DNA from: Apostichopus japonicus
Taxonomy: Eukaryota; Echinodermata; Holothuroidea; Aspidochirotida; Stichopodidae
Reading direction: 5' to 3'
DNA: 64,000 nucleotides
Assembly: GCF_037975245.1 (NCBI RefSeq)
Contig: NC_092579.1
Location: 31,706,166-31,770,165, forward strand
The notes under the pieces were generated by a model. That model was given only the letters and a program-made list of their open reading frames with translations. It made no database searches and was not told the origin of the DNA. The stretch's first letter is position 1. Every line of letters begins with the position of its first letter. Position numbers and translations under genes: made by a program. Below are positions 35,363-46,312 of the stretch, piece by piece.

Positions 35363-36523
35363 TATGACAACCCCTTACCCACCTATAACCGCCCCCTTAG
35401 TCGAAAACCTAAACCTCTCTGATTTTGACATAGACATTAATGACTGGATCCCTGTACAAAAATAGCAGAAAAAGACAACGTCCAATATACGTTGAAATAA
35501 ACCCATCTCCAAACTCCAAACCAACCACCAAAAAGTCCGCTCAAACAATCATTGTATCAGGAATCTTACCAGAACTATCAAAAAACCCAATAAACACTTG
35601 CTAAACTAATCAATGAAGAAAAACCAAATGCCATGATCTCAAATATAAACCGTCTTCGTAGTAACAACATCCTAATCACCCCCCATGACCCTAAAACTGC
35701 AAATATCCTCCTGAAACCATGGAATCAAAAGACTTAACTAGGCAACCCCAAACCAAGAATCCCCAAAAAAGTATGACAAAGAAACTTCTCCGTAGTAGCC
35801 TGTGGCATAAACCCTGAAATTCAAATCAAAGATATTGAACAAGAACTCAAAGACCAAGAATACACCCCAATACAAGCTAAAAGACTCATTAGTCATGCCA
35901 CAAACAATACAGCTTGGAAAGTAAAAATGACGTTTGAAGAACAAGAGCCTCAACAATCCCTAATCAAACAAGGTTTCTACTTAGGATACTCTAAACACAA
36001 AACAGAAGAATACCACGAACCCCCCCAAATCACTCAATGTTTCAAATGTCAACTCTTTGGACACACCCCCCATACTTGCAAAAATCAAACCAGATGTCTC
36101 AGATGTGGCAAAAACCACAGAGTTAAAGACTGTCCCAAACCAAAAGAAAACCCAAAATGTGCCAATTGCTCAGGGACTCATGTCGCCCTTTACAAAGGAT
36201 GCCCAAAATTTAAAGAAGCTAAAACTGAAGCTAATAACAAACAACAAGAACAAAGAACCTACGCGAATGTAACCAATTTTACCCCTAAAATTGAAATAAC
36301 AAATAAAATCGTCACTGAAAAAAAACTTAATATCCCAACCTTTGTAATTGAATTAGTACAATACACCTTCCAAACAGCCAACATTAATATTAAATCTGAC
36401 GACCTTGCCAGTTACGCCACCGTGTTAGCACTAAAACACCTAAACTTAAATATCCCAGAAACTGTAATTATGGAACGTCTCCACCATCCTTCAATATTTA
36501 GCCCTCCTCAATCACCTACATGA
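35363..36523 (+). pseudogene. LINE ORF1: gag-like protein with three CCHC knuckles
   Basis: An ATG at 35363 opens MTTPYPPITAPL and an acidic stretch ending at a TAG (35467). After several frame changes the reading resumes at 35927-36523. That part holds three zinc knuckles in a row: CFKCQLFGHTPHTC, CLRCGKNHRVKDC and CANCSGTHVALYKGC, the last ending in GCPKFKEA. Three knuckles with a final GCP are typical of jockey/I-type ORF1 proteins, which bind the element RNA. This copy is broken in its N-terminal half. Confidence 0.82.
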
Positions 36524-36530
36524 CAAGCAC

Positions 36531-39285
36531 ACTCCCTCCTTCGGTCAAGTTCCTCCACCTAAATATCAACAGTATCCTTCCAAAATTAAGCCTCCTACTT
36601 AGTATATTCGCCAACCACTCCCCGGATATCATTTCTTTAAACTAAACTAAATACAAATTCCCACCTTAGCATCCCTGGTTACCAAACTTTCAGACACGAT
36701 ATCTCTCGATATATGGTTTGAGTACTTATTGCTGAAAAAAACAACCTCAAAGCCACCCTCCTCCCAAACAAACCCAAACAATTGAAATTGTACTCGAAAG
36801 AGACAATAAATCTCTCCACATTATTAGCTATTATAGTCCCCAAATGAGCCCATATCCACAATCAAAAACAGTTCTAATAAAAATACAATACTACTAGGAG
36901 ATTTAAATGCCCACCACATCATTTTTGGTAGCACCAAAATATCTGAAAAAGGCATATCCCTCTTAGAAATATGTGATAAACACAACTTAACAATAATTAA
37001 CCAAAATACCAAAACTAGGATAAACCCAATAAACAATAATACTGAACTACTTGACTACGCCATAACCTCAAACCACCTTGCAACTAAAACTCATTCGATT
37101 CAAATCCTAGAAGATGACCTAATCAGTGACCATTTTCCACTCCTTTTTGAGCTAGACATAAACCTCAGTCGCATCCAAAATAACGAATTAACGTATAATT
37201 ACAATAAAGCAGACTGGACATCATTTAAAAAGGGATCATAACAAACAACACTATTGCCAATTACCACAACAACAAGCTAAATTACATCGGCATATATTGT
37301 GACAGCATTGCCCAACATATCTTTAATACCTTCAAAAAACACTGCCCCTTAAAAACAAAACAGGAATCCAAAACTAAATAGGAATATTCTTACACTAAAT
37401 AGATCAGACGTCGACTACATAGAACCTATATGATCTCCCCAGATCCAACTCTAAAGCCCTAAATTAACCAACTTGAAAAACAAATAAATACACAAATATC
37501 GGCGGTCGACCAAAACCGAGTCCAAAACAAATGCGATTCAATCATTAATGACAAAAACCCAAAACACTTTTGGAAAAATTAAAGAAATATCGAAAACCCA
37601 TTACAACCCAAACACAGGTAATACAGACGAATGCCTTAGAGATAAAGTAGGTAACCTCATCACAAAAACTTAAGACCAAATAAAGCTTAGTGAATCATAC
37701 TTGAAAACTATATTCAATATCTTAGATGGCCCTCCATACGATAACAGATTCCAACACAAAATAAACCGTACAATTATCTGTAATGCAACCAGCTTTATCC
37801 CCAACTTCTAAGGATGTCTCAACAAAAACATCCCTCTACTCAAAGAAATAGATATAAATGATTGGTATAGTGCCACTGAATATGCAAAAATGCCTCCTCC
37901 CCTGGTCTTGACAACATAAATGACCTAATGCTAAAAGATTCCCCTCCGTGGGCCTCCGATATTCATTAACTCTCATATTTTCCCATTATTTAACAAACTC
38001 CTTAGACTGGGTCATTTCCCAACCCTGTGGACATCCGCCAAAATGATTTTAATACCGAAACTAAGTAAAGACACACCAAAATTCAAAACTATCAACCAAT
38101 TAGTCTCCTACCAGCCTTAGGTAAGATTTTCGAAAGAATTATAGATAACCGCACCAGAAACCACCTTGAGCAAATTAATCACTTTGCCCGTATCAATCAG
38201 GCTAATTCCGGGCACACAAATCTACAATAAACCAAACTTTCCACCTTTCCAAAGAAATTCGCATCGGCTTCATAAAAAAACATGATACCACTGCCCTCTT
38301 CCTTGATGCCAAAAAGGAGTTCGACAAAACTTGTCACAACGGCATAAGAATTTAACTACTTAACTTTAATCTCCCCTCCAATTACACCAGACTTCTTTCC
38401 TCTTTCCTTAGTGAGCGCAATGCCAAAATATGCTACAAAAACCAACAATCAAAACCTTTTCCACTTGGTGCAGGGACTCCACAGGGCGCTGTTTTCAGCC
38501 CCCTCCCCTGCACCCTATATGTTAATGATTTGAACATCCCCCCTCTATCTAAATGCAGCTATAGTCAGTACACTGACGACATAGCCATTTGGAGCACCAG
38601 TAAAAATATCTATATGACGGAACTAAATATTAAAAGAGCAATTACACATCTCGAAAAGTGGTGCTCGATGTGGAGAACAAAAATATATCCCTCAATATCT
38701 AACCTAGCCAATTTCTCCATAATAAACTCAAAATACCATAACCATATTGCCAAAATGAATCTTTTCAACACCTCAATCACTGCTACTCCTAATGCAACCT
38801 TCCTTGGTACCACTTTCGATAGCAAATTATTGTTTAATCTACTTTGTAACAGAACTGCAGGACGCTGCTGGTTCCAACTTAAATCCATTCAAATCCTCTC
38901 ACACAAATATAACTTCCCTCCGAAAACCATTATCCAAATCTATAAATCCAAAGTAAAAATGATTCTCAGTTACGGGAGCATCTCCCTGCTTACCATCTCT
39001 AATCCCAATAAACAAATTTTAAACAGAATCCACACCACAGCTTATCGACTCGCACTCAAAATCCCTACCTATATTGCTACTTTGTACGTTCTCCGTGCAG
39101 GAAACACAAAATCTACTTTCACCCGACTTGAAGAATTCAACACCAAGTTATACAAAAACAACCTCGAGAACGACCCTTTGATTGAAGACCTCCCCCTGAA
39201 ATACAAAGTCGCAACAACTCACTACCCCAAAACCAAACCCTTTCTGTATTCACAATTGTTACTACTTAAAGTCTCATTCCATTAA
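36531..39285 (+). pseudogene. LINE ORF2: endonuclease-reverse transcriptase, decayed
   Basis: The endonuclease start is recognisable (FLHLNINSILPKLS, then ANHSPDIISLN) but stops occur every few dozen codons. The reverse transcriptase core lies near 38280-38590: a FLDAKKEFDK block, AGTPQGAVFSP, YVNDLNIPPLS and Y-T-D-D in place of the usual Y/F-A-D-D. From 38530 to 39285 the frame stays open for 251 codons through the thumb (FLGTTFDSKL, then IYKSKVKMILSYGS). The Ala-to-Thr change in the catalytic box and the many stops mark it as dead. Confidence 0.82.
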
Positions 39286-39945
39286 AAAAATCCTTTCCTA
39301 AATGGTTCTAGGCCCAAGTATACTTATATATACAGATTATATTGTTACCAAACAATAGAAACCACAACCACTCCCTACCCAAACAATAGAAACCACTCCG
39401 TCTCCACAATTCTCAGTACTTAAAAAATTCCTCTCCTTTAGAAATCCCTCCCTAAGTGACTCTTTGACTCTGACCTCGGGTATGATTATGGCTATCCTGT
39501 CCAATATAAATATATAAGACTTCATTTACCAGCAATTCCCTGACTGAACATAGACAACCTTTCCAAGAAAAAAAAAAAAAAATGTCTATTCTATAAAAAC
39601 AAACTTATTATCCCCCGTAGGACCTCTCGCCAGGTCGACCAGGGGTTAAACTCCTTTTGATTTGATATCAACAACAACAAAGACAAACCTTTTACTCAAA
39701 TTAAAAAAAAAAGGTAACTAATTTCATTTATTTCATTTCATTTATTGATTTTTGTTCTATTTTAACATAAGTATGACATAAGTATGACATATGACATAGA
39801 AGGAGATAAGAAACAAAACTTGTGAAAGGAAGTGTATTAAAAAACCCTATAGGGCTTGTCGGGTAGTGACACTCCCTAAAAACTCCCTAAACTCTAAACT
39901 CCCTAAAGACATTATGATTAGATTTTGGTTTCATTTAATCAATAG

Positions 39946-40018
39946 GTAGAGGAATTGGACACTCTTGCGCAAGATATCAACGACTTGAAGTACTCTGCTC
40001 AGGCGGCCTCCATTCTAG
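39946..40018 (+). CDS. SRP68: SRP68 penultimate exon
   Basis: An AATAG acceptor is followed by 24 codons plus one base and a GTATGT donor. The peptide is VEELDTLAQDIND, then LKYSAQAASIL, and the split codon completes to Asp with the next exon. Human SRP68 reads VQELITQVRSEKCSLQAAAILD at this place with the same start. SRP68 is the signal recognition particle subunit that binds 7SL RNA together with SRP72 and remodels it. The preceding SRP68 exons were not found in the window. The LINE 35345-39665 ends about 280 bp upstream. Confidence 0.88.
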
Positions 40019-41222
40019 GTATGTACTTAATAATAATATAATAATAATAATAATCAATGTACTGTGTTTGGCAAGAAACTTTTTGCTGCTTTGGATGAAG
40101 ATTAAGGATTCTTGTTTTTCAAAAGGCAAAATGCAAGATGGACTATATATGAAAGGATGAATACCAAAACTTTAAGAAAAGAAATTGGGTGGGGGGGAGG
40201 GGGAATCAGGCAGAGACCATCATGTTACTACCCTGTTAATTTTGTGTAGGACACTGGTTAATTTAAAAGGAAGAAATCCTTTAGTACCCTTGAGTTTCTG
40301 AAAGGTTTCTTCTTTGGGATAACAGTGGAGAGACATATCGATGTTCTCTTTTGGGTCTGATCGTCAGGAAAATGCAGATTAAACTGCCGTGTCCATTTGG
40401 AACCTTGGAATTGAACCCTGCTACTGGAACAAATGTATTCCATCAGAGCATAGACAATGATTCAGAGAAATATGGCCTTTATATTAATAATCTGTTGTTT
40501 TCTTTCCCAAATTTTTCTCTTTGGTTAAACAATGAGTGAAAAGATTCATTCGGTTGGAAGCAGCACCGCCCCTTTTCACACCTTTTTTTTTGGGGGGGGG
40601 GGGGGGGGGGGGGGAAGAGACCTATTAGCCCTTAGGGTCTGAAAATATTACAATAGGATTATTGTGGTGGACAGGACAGACAACAGTTATTTTTGCTTGT
40701 AGCTGAATGTATGATGTTCAGGGATCACAAGGAAGTATCAAAAGCCTGATCAAAACTACCGTCTTTTGTACTATCGAAATTTGTCAGAATAAAGAAATTG
40801 AAAGCCAAAATATAAAGAGTTTATCTGGCCTTGTAGACTGCGATTGAACCAGTCTCTGTCATCTACAAATAATAGAAAGTGGGTATCCATTTCTGTTTGT
40901 GACAGCAATAACAAAAAATGACTGCAAATTAACAAGTTTTTGTAAACTTTCTCTATTCAGGGATTTGAATCCCAAATTCCACTCGAATATACCCCCCCCC
41001 CCCCCTACTTATGAACTGTCACGTAGCTCAAGGTGACAAACTTACTACAAAGATGAGAATAGGCCTTAGGTGGTTCCTAATTCAATGACATTTCTCACAG
41101 TTAATTGAATTGACTTCCCCCACCCTCCAGATTATCCTCACCCATAGAAAATACCCTCCACCCAAGAATACATAAAAAAAAAACCATGGCTTACCAAGAA
41201 CCTCTCTGCGTTCATGTTTCAG

Positions 41223-41521
41223 ATTCCAATGAACCTTTCATCAGCAAAGGAATGGCGCAACTCGGTCTGAAGGACAATCGACCGCTGGCGGAATGGCTTG
41301 ACCGGTACAACGCCAACCAGCCGGACCTGGCCGCCAAGCCCAACTTCACCACATTTCCACTGGACTTTAAGCCGTCACCGTGCAAACCGCTCTTCTTTGA
41401 CATAGCTCTGAACCATATAGAGTTACCCTCCTTGGATGAGAAACTGGAACAGAATAAATCGTCCCCGCAGGGGGGTCTGGGTGGGTTCCTGCGTGGATGG
41501 TGGAGCGGGGGTGAAAAGTAA
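41223..41521 (+). CDS. SRP68: SRP68 last coding exon
   Basis: A TTTCAG acceptor precedes a frame of 98 codons plus TAA. Landmarks are KDNRPLAEWLDRY, FTTFPLDFKPSPCKPLFFDI, ALNHIELPSLDEKLEQ and a short Gly/Trp-rich end. Human SRP68 ends KDNKPLVERFE, VHFPPGFQPIPCKPLFFDLA, ALNHVAFPPLEDKLEQ, GYIKGIFGF. This C-terminal part is the region that contacts SRP72. The entry phase matches the 39946 exon, restoring the conserved Ile-Leu-Asp. The exon is GC-richer than its surroundings (codon third positions), as expected of a real gene. An upstream in-frame ATG at about 41186 lies in the intron and is not the start. Confidence 0.95.
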
Positions 41522-43073
41522 CTCTCGATTTGCCACGATGTCGGAAAAAGGATTTCGGAAAAAGGTCTTTTGTATACATAAGCCGGTAGTATTTGGGAGG
41601 GCTCTCACTCTTCTCCTGCATGTGCTATAATCATCTTTTATTTAAGTTTTATTTGATTTTATTTGTTTTTTAGTATAGAAAACTACACCTTGTTGCAATG
41701 CAAACACCTCTGTGTTTGCATTGCAACAAAGGAAGGCCAAAAAGAATAACACTCACTTTTTTAACCTGGCTTGGCAAACAAAATTTGAAGAATATTCAAA
41801 ATGGGAATTGGAATTTTATATATTTTGGATTTGGTGTTTGTGTGTTTATCTTGTTTATCTTGTTTAGAGAAAAAGAAGAAAAAAACAGCATCTTTATTTG
41901 ATGGGGCTTTAAAGTTTTAAAAATGGGTTTCGGTTGTTGATTTCTTGGTCTACAAACATTGTGGTGCTTGACTGACTGACACTTTATGGGGGCATGATAA
42001 GGTGACTGAATTTAGTATTGGCAGGAGTTATGGATGGTAGTTGGAAGGACCAGGGGTGGGGTGGGGGGTGGTGAGGCGAAGGATAGAGAAGGAGAAATGA
42101 AAGTGAAGAGGGAGAATCTTTGAATTGAATTTTCAGTTTGCAGTAGCACAGGTTTGCTGCATGATAAGGCTATATTTAAAGAAACTTTCAATAATGCACT
42201 CTTCGTGTATATAATTTGGGGTGTGGTAGTCGGAGCCGGGGGGGGGGGGGGTGATTGAGACAGCAGTGAAAGGGAGCAACCTTTCCACATATATGTTGTT
42301 TGTGCTATGGTAGTAACGTTTCCTTTTTCAAACTGGAGGGCAAAAAATGTAAAAATTGAGTTATCTAAAATTAATTCAAAATCAGGTTTAGTTAATAAAT
42401 GAAAGTTAAAGACAATTTTATTGATGGTAGCAGGGGCGCCATGGTATTGTAAACTGAATCAGCAATCAGCCATGGAAGGCCAACTCCTTTTTGTTGGGAA
42501 CTTGTCGTCAAGCAAACCTATGGATTCAAGCCCTATCTGGCTAAAGTAAGATGGGGTTATTATTTTTATCTAGGAGAAATCAATTCTTTTTCCCCTCATG
42601 TTGAAATGGTCTTCCAAATGTTTAAAAAAAAATGTCCAAAAAGAATGTACTGGTGTGAATTGGATAGCCACCTGGTGTGACGTAAAAAGGCCATAGGCTT
42701 ATCCCATATGTACATGTGACTGCTTAGTATCATTAAATAACTGCCCTCCAGGCTGATATTATAAATAATAGAAACATTATAGAAACTGTCTGTTGTCACC
42801 CAACCATCTCAATAGTAGATGCAGGTATCACTAAGAATGTTTATGAAATATGTATTGCATGTTTTGATTAGTATTTGCATAATAATTTGATGAGGGATAA
42901 CCTGTTTCTGGACAGGTAGTTGAAGGGTATTAACTATGGTGGGAGGGATGAAGGTATATCCTGTCCATGAACTGATTTGTCATTAAAAAGAAGAAGTTAT
43001 TTCAAAGTATCATTCTTTTTGTTCCTTTTTTTCTTCCTTTTACATGAGTATTGTAAAAGGAAAAGCAAAGATT
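41522..43073. other. 3' flank of SRP68 and intergenic DNA
   Basis: No clear AATAAA close to the stop; one AATAAA-like word (TTAATAAATG) occurs near 42391. G-run at about 42239-42251. Otherwise I see nothing. Confidence 0.35.
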
Positions 43074-43138
43074 GAGTTTGAGCCAGGGACCTTGAGATGC
43101 AAAAGCAAAAGTCTTTACCACTAGACCATTAGGTGGGC
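43074..43138 (-). repeat. tRNA-derived SINE head (degenerate)
   Basis: On the minus strand a TGGTCTAGTGGT A-box-like word and a weak B-box (GGCTCAAACTC) are about 33 bp apart. The sequence between them resembles the tRNA-like heads of invertebrate SINEs. No conserved body or tail was delimited. Confidence 0.45.
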
Positions 43139-43240
43139 CTCTGGTTTCTAAAGCTTTACAAATATTTAAAGATCCTGCTGTTTGGACTTAGTCTTTTTTT
43201 GTAAAAACATTTTCTCCACTACTCTCTCACCCCCGATTAG

Positions 43241-43505
43241 CTAGTCAGGGGGAGGGGTGGCGGCGAACTCACCTTGTCCGCGTTGAACCTTGTCAGGGGG
43301 AGGGGTGGCGGCGAACTCCACTTGTCCGCGCCTTTACCTTGTCAGGGGGAGGGGGCGGCGACCTCACCTTGTCCGCACCCTCACCCCCTCGCACCCTCAC
43401 CCCCTCTCATCCTCCCCCCTCTCAGCCTCGGTACTCACCTTGTCCACCTGCCAGGAGGAGGGGGACCGCCCGCCTTCGGGATTCACCTTATCCACTTGTC
43501 AGAAC
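43241..43505. repeat. GC-rich tandem repeat, about 50 bp x 5, degenerate
   Basis: Repeats of CTTGTCAGGGGGAGGGG, then TGGCGGCGAACTC and CACCTTGTCCGCG. The long open frames over it are an effect of composition. Confidence 0.8.
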
Positions 43506-43613
43506 TCCTTTTGCGAATACTCACCTGGGGCTTGAACCGATGCAATCCAAACCAATCGCTTACTGAACGATGGAATAACCAATTACACCATTTCGGTTCC
43601 CTCTGGAAAAACT

Positions 43614-44738
43614 TCGTTTCTTATATTTATACTTCCACTCCCTCCAAAGAACAGAAAAGTAAAAGGCTCTGTCTAGACATTAACCGCAGACATGATGCTC
43701 TGTCTGGGAATCGAACCGGAGACATGGAGTTTGTCTGTGTCTCTCCAGTCCAGAGCACTACCAACTGCGCCACTAGAACTGTTGAGAATTAATGCTCGTT
43801 TCTAATATTTAAACTTCAAAGTCCAGAATGGAAGAAGGAAAAGAAAATCAAATCAAACTGCTCTCTCTGGGAATCGAACCTGAGACATGGAGTTTGTGAG
43901 TCCAGAGCACTACCAACTGCGCCACTAGAACTGTTGAGAATTAATGCTCGTTTCTAATATTTAAACTTCAAAGTCCAGAATGGAAGAAGGAAAAGAAAAG
44001 AAAATCAAAATGCTCTCTCTGGGAATCGAACCTGAGACATGGAGTTTGTGAGTCCAGAGCACTACCAACTGCGCCACTAGAACTGTTGAGAATTAATGCT
44101 CGTTTCTAATATTTAAACTTCAAAGTCCAGAATGGAAGAAGGAAAAGAGAAAAAATCAAAATGCTGTGTCTGGGAATCGAACCTGAGACACGGAGTTTGT
44201 GAGTCCAGAGCACTACCAACTGCGCCACTAGAACTGTTGAGAATTAATGCTCGTTTCTAATATTTAAACTTCAAAGTCCAGAATGGAAGAAGGAAAAGAG
44301 AAAAAATCAAAATGCTGTGTCTGGGAATCGAACCTGAGACACGGAGTTTGTGAGTCCAGAGCACTACCAACTGCGCCACTAGAACTGTTGAGAATTAATG
44401 CTCGTTTCTAATATTTAAACTTCAAAGTCCAGAATGGAAGAAGGAAAAGAGAAAAAATCAAAATGCTGTGTCTGGGAATCGAACCTGAGACACGGAGTTT
44501 GTGAGTCCAGAGCACTACCAACTGCGCCACTAGAACTGTTGAGAATTAATGCTCGTTTCTAATATTTAAACTTCAAAGTCCAGAATGGAAGAAGGAAAAG
44601 AGAACAAAATCAAAATGCTCTGTCTGGGAATCGAACCTGAGACACGGACTTTGTCAGTCCAGAGCACTACCAACTGCGCCACTAGAACTGTTGAGAATTA
44701 ATGCTCGTTTCTAATATTTAAACTTCAAAGTCCAGATT
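43614..44738 (-). repeat. Tandem array of tRNA-like Pol III units, 151 bp x 7
   Basis: Seven units; the B-box complement recurs at 43711, 43874, 44026, 44177, 44328, 44479 and 44631, a period of 151-152 bp after the first. On the minus strand each has TGGCGCAGTTGG, a perfect fit to the A-box TRGYNNARNNGG, about 35-40 bp before GGTTCGATTCC, a perfect fit to the B-box GGTTCGANTCC. Runs of T (TTTT, TTTTTT) follow within about 30 bp, as Pol III terminators would. A full tRNA cloverleaf does not form: the T-stem does not pair well and U33 is lacking in the best anticodon-arm reading. I therefore read it as tRNA-derived, not a set of tRNA genes. Confidence 0.85.
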
Positions 44739-45877
44739 TATGACTTATGAAAAAAATAGAAATCATATAAACAAAAAGCCTTTTCCGGTCACTCGGTCAG
44801 ATAATTACACGAAATAAGTGTATAACAAAGACAAGGGTGTCTTCTACTCCACGTCTAATTTTAATTTCGATGGGTGCTTCAGAGAGGACAAGAGAGGGGC
44901 CTTAAAAGAGGGGGTTTTCCAAATTGTGCACTTAAAAAGAACACGTATTTCTATCGGGTCCTTTGAGACCACGTATCTCCCGAACGGAAGCAGATATGGA
45001 CCTGGGAGTTGCAGATTTGGGCTCCTGAGCATCGGTTACCCCCTGTCACGTCATATGGGCGAAATCGATTTGGGGTCAATTTTTGGCAATTTTTATTTGC
45101 GACAAAAATAGGTTTTTTGTCTGAAAAGTTTAAAAAGTACTTCTTTTTGATACCCAATTCCAAAATAAACTTCAGATTCGTAATCAGCGTGTCGCGAACT
45201 ACCAGAAAAGATACACATTTATCGAATTTGCGACAACAAGTTTTTGCACCTCAAACTTGAAAAAGTAAGACCGAAAAACTTTTACGACGAACAAAGGATT
45301 AAAATCTTTTGTTGCCCCTAAAAGTTTTTCCGTTTTCTATTGTTCCTCTGAAAAGTTGCAAACTGAGCGAAATAAAAGGGCGCTCGACGCATCTTGCCAG
45401 TGATACGTGATTTCAAAGCAGTCAAATCAAACCTTTGTTTGTCATCTTGAGTTTTATCTTGACATTTATGAATAAATGGGTCAAATTTTGGCATAAATTT
45501 TGGAAAAAACTGCTTACGGTTTTTAAAGGTGAAAAAACTTTTTGTCGCAAAGGCGATAAATGTGTATCTTTTCTGGTAGTTCGCGACACGCTGATTACGA
45601 ATCTGAAGTTTATTTTGGAATTGGGTGCTGTGTGGGGGCGTGCAGGGGAAAAAAATGATTTGTGATTTATGAAAAAAATAGAAATCATATAAACAAAAAG
45701 CCTTTCCCGGTCAGATAATTACACGAAATTAGTGTATAACAAAGACAAGGGTGTCTTCTATTCCACGTCTAATTTTAATGTCGATGGGTGTTTCAGAGAG
45801 GACAAGAGGGGGCTGAAAAGAGGGGTTTTTCAAAATTGTGCACTTATAAAGAACACGTATTTCTATCGGGTCATTTG
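44739..45877. repeat. Composite repeat: 200-bp direct repeats around an inverted repeat
   Basis: 44743-44945 and 45664-45865 are direct repeats (shared start TTATGAAAAAAATAGAAATC, over 90 per cent alike by eye). Between them two roughly 95-bp arms are inverted: 45156-45247 (TTCCAAAATAAACTTCAGAT onward) and 45533-45627. A further related block occurs at about 48690-48840, matching 45285-45440. The open frames are low-information and not supported as genes. Confidence 0.8.
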
Positions 45878-46215
45878 CAGTGGCGGAGCTAAGGGTATTG
45901 GTCGAGGGGGGCGAGAATGGTCTGTAGGGGCGCTTTCGAAACTATCTAAGCGGAGCGCCACCACGGGTTTGGCGCGGAGCGTACCGAAAATTTTGAATAA
46001 AGATGCTCCTTAGATCGGCGGAAATGACACTTTCCGGGCCTTGCTAATTTGCAGATAAAGGATAAATGTCAATAGGTAGATGAGAGCGCAATAAAAACGT
46101 CAATAATAGCATATAAAGTGGTAAAAAGCTAAAAAAAGGCGCCAGCAGTCTATTTGAGTCCGTCAGGGGGGGGGGGGGGTATCCGCCCCCTGACTGTATG
46201 GACGCTCCGCCACTG
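45878..46215. mobile_element. hAT-like MITE
   Basis: Ends CAGTGGCGGAGC and GCTCCGCCACTG form a perfect 12-bp inverted repeat. The interior has CTAAGCGGAGCGCCACC near 45947 and a G-run at 46167-46179. No 8-bp duplication is visible; the flanks (GTCATTTG and CCAGATAG) differ, so one side was probably altered after insertion. It interrupts the right-hand direct repeat of the composite repeat. Confidence 0.8.
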
Positions 46216-46312
46216 CCAGATAGACCACCCCCTCCCCCCATGGTACGCCATTTGACGAAAGAATAACACACCCTCAATGCAACCTATACCTAATGGACAC
46301 TTTCGTGGTATG

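Larger units (their letters stand above)
35345..39665 (+). mobile_element. Decayed LINE (I/jockey-like), copy 1
   Basis: A C/A-rich plus-strand element with a gag-like ORF1 (35363-36523), a decayed endonuclease-reverse transcriptase ORF2 (36531-39285) and a 3' tail ending in CAA repeats (about 39670). It lies upstream of SRP68 on the same strand, probably inside an intron. It shares about 1.4 kb of similarity with the copy at 46313-48539. Confidence 0.85.

Noticed and set aside
41186-41222. ATG at 41186 as start of a separate short gene
   Set aside because: SRP68 homology begins exactly at the acceptor at 41223 and phase matches the previous exon; the upstream ATG is intronic.
43274-43792. 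172-codon Pro/Gly-rich open frame
   Set aside because: It covers the GC-rich tandem repeat and runs into the tRNA-like array; compositional, not a gene.
43614-44738. Seven functional tRNA genes
   Set aside because: A and B boxes are perfect, but the T-stem and anticodon arm do not form a standard cloverleaf, so I describe them as tRNA-derived units.
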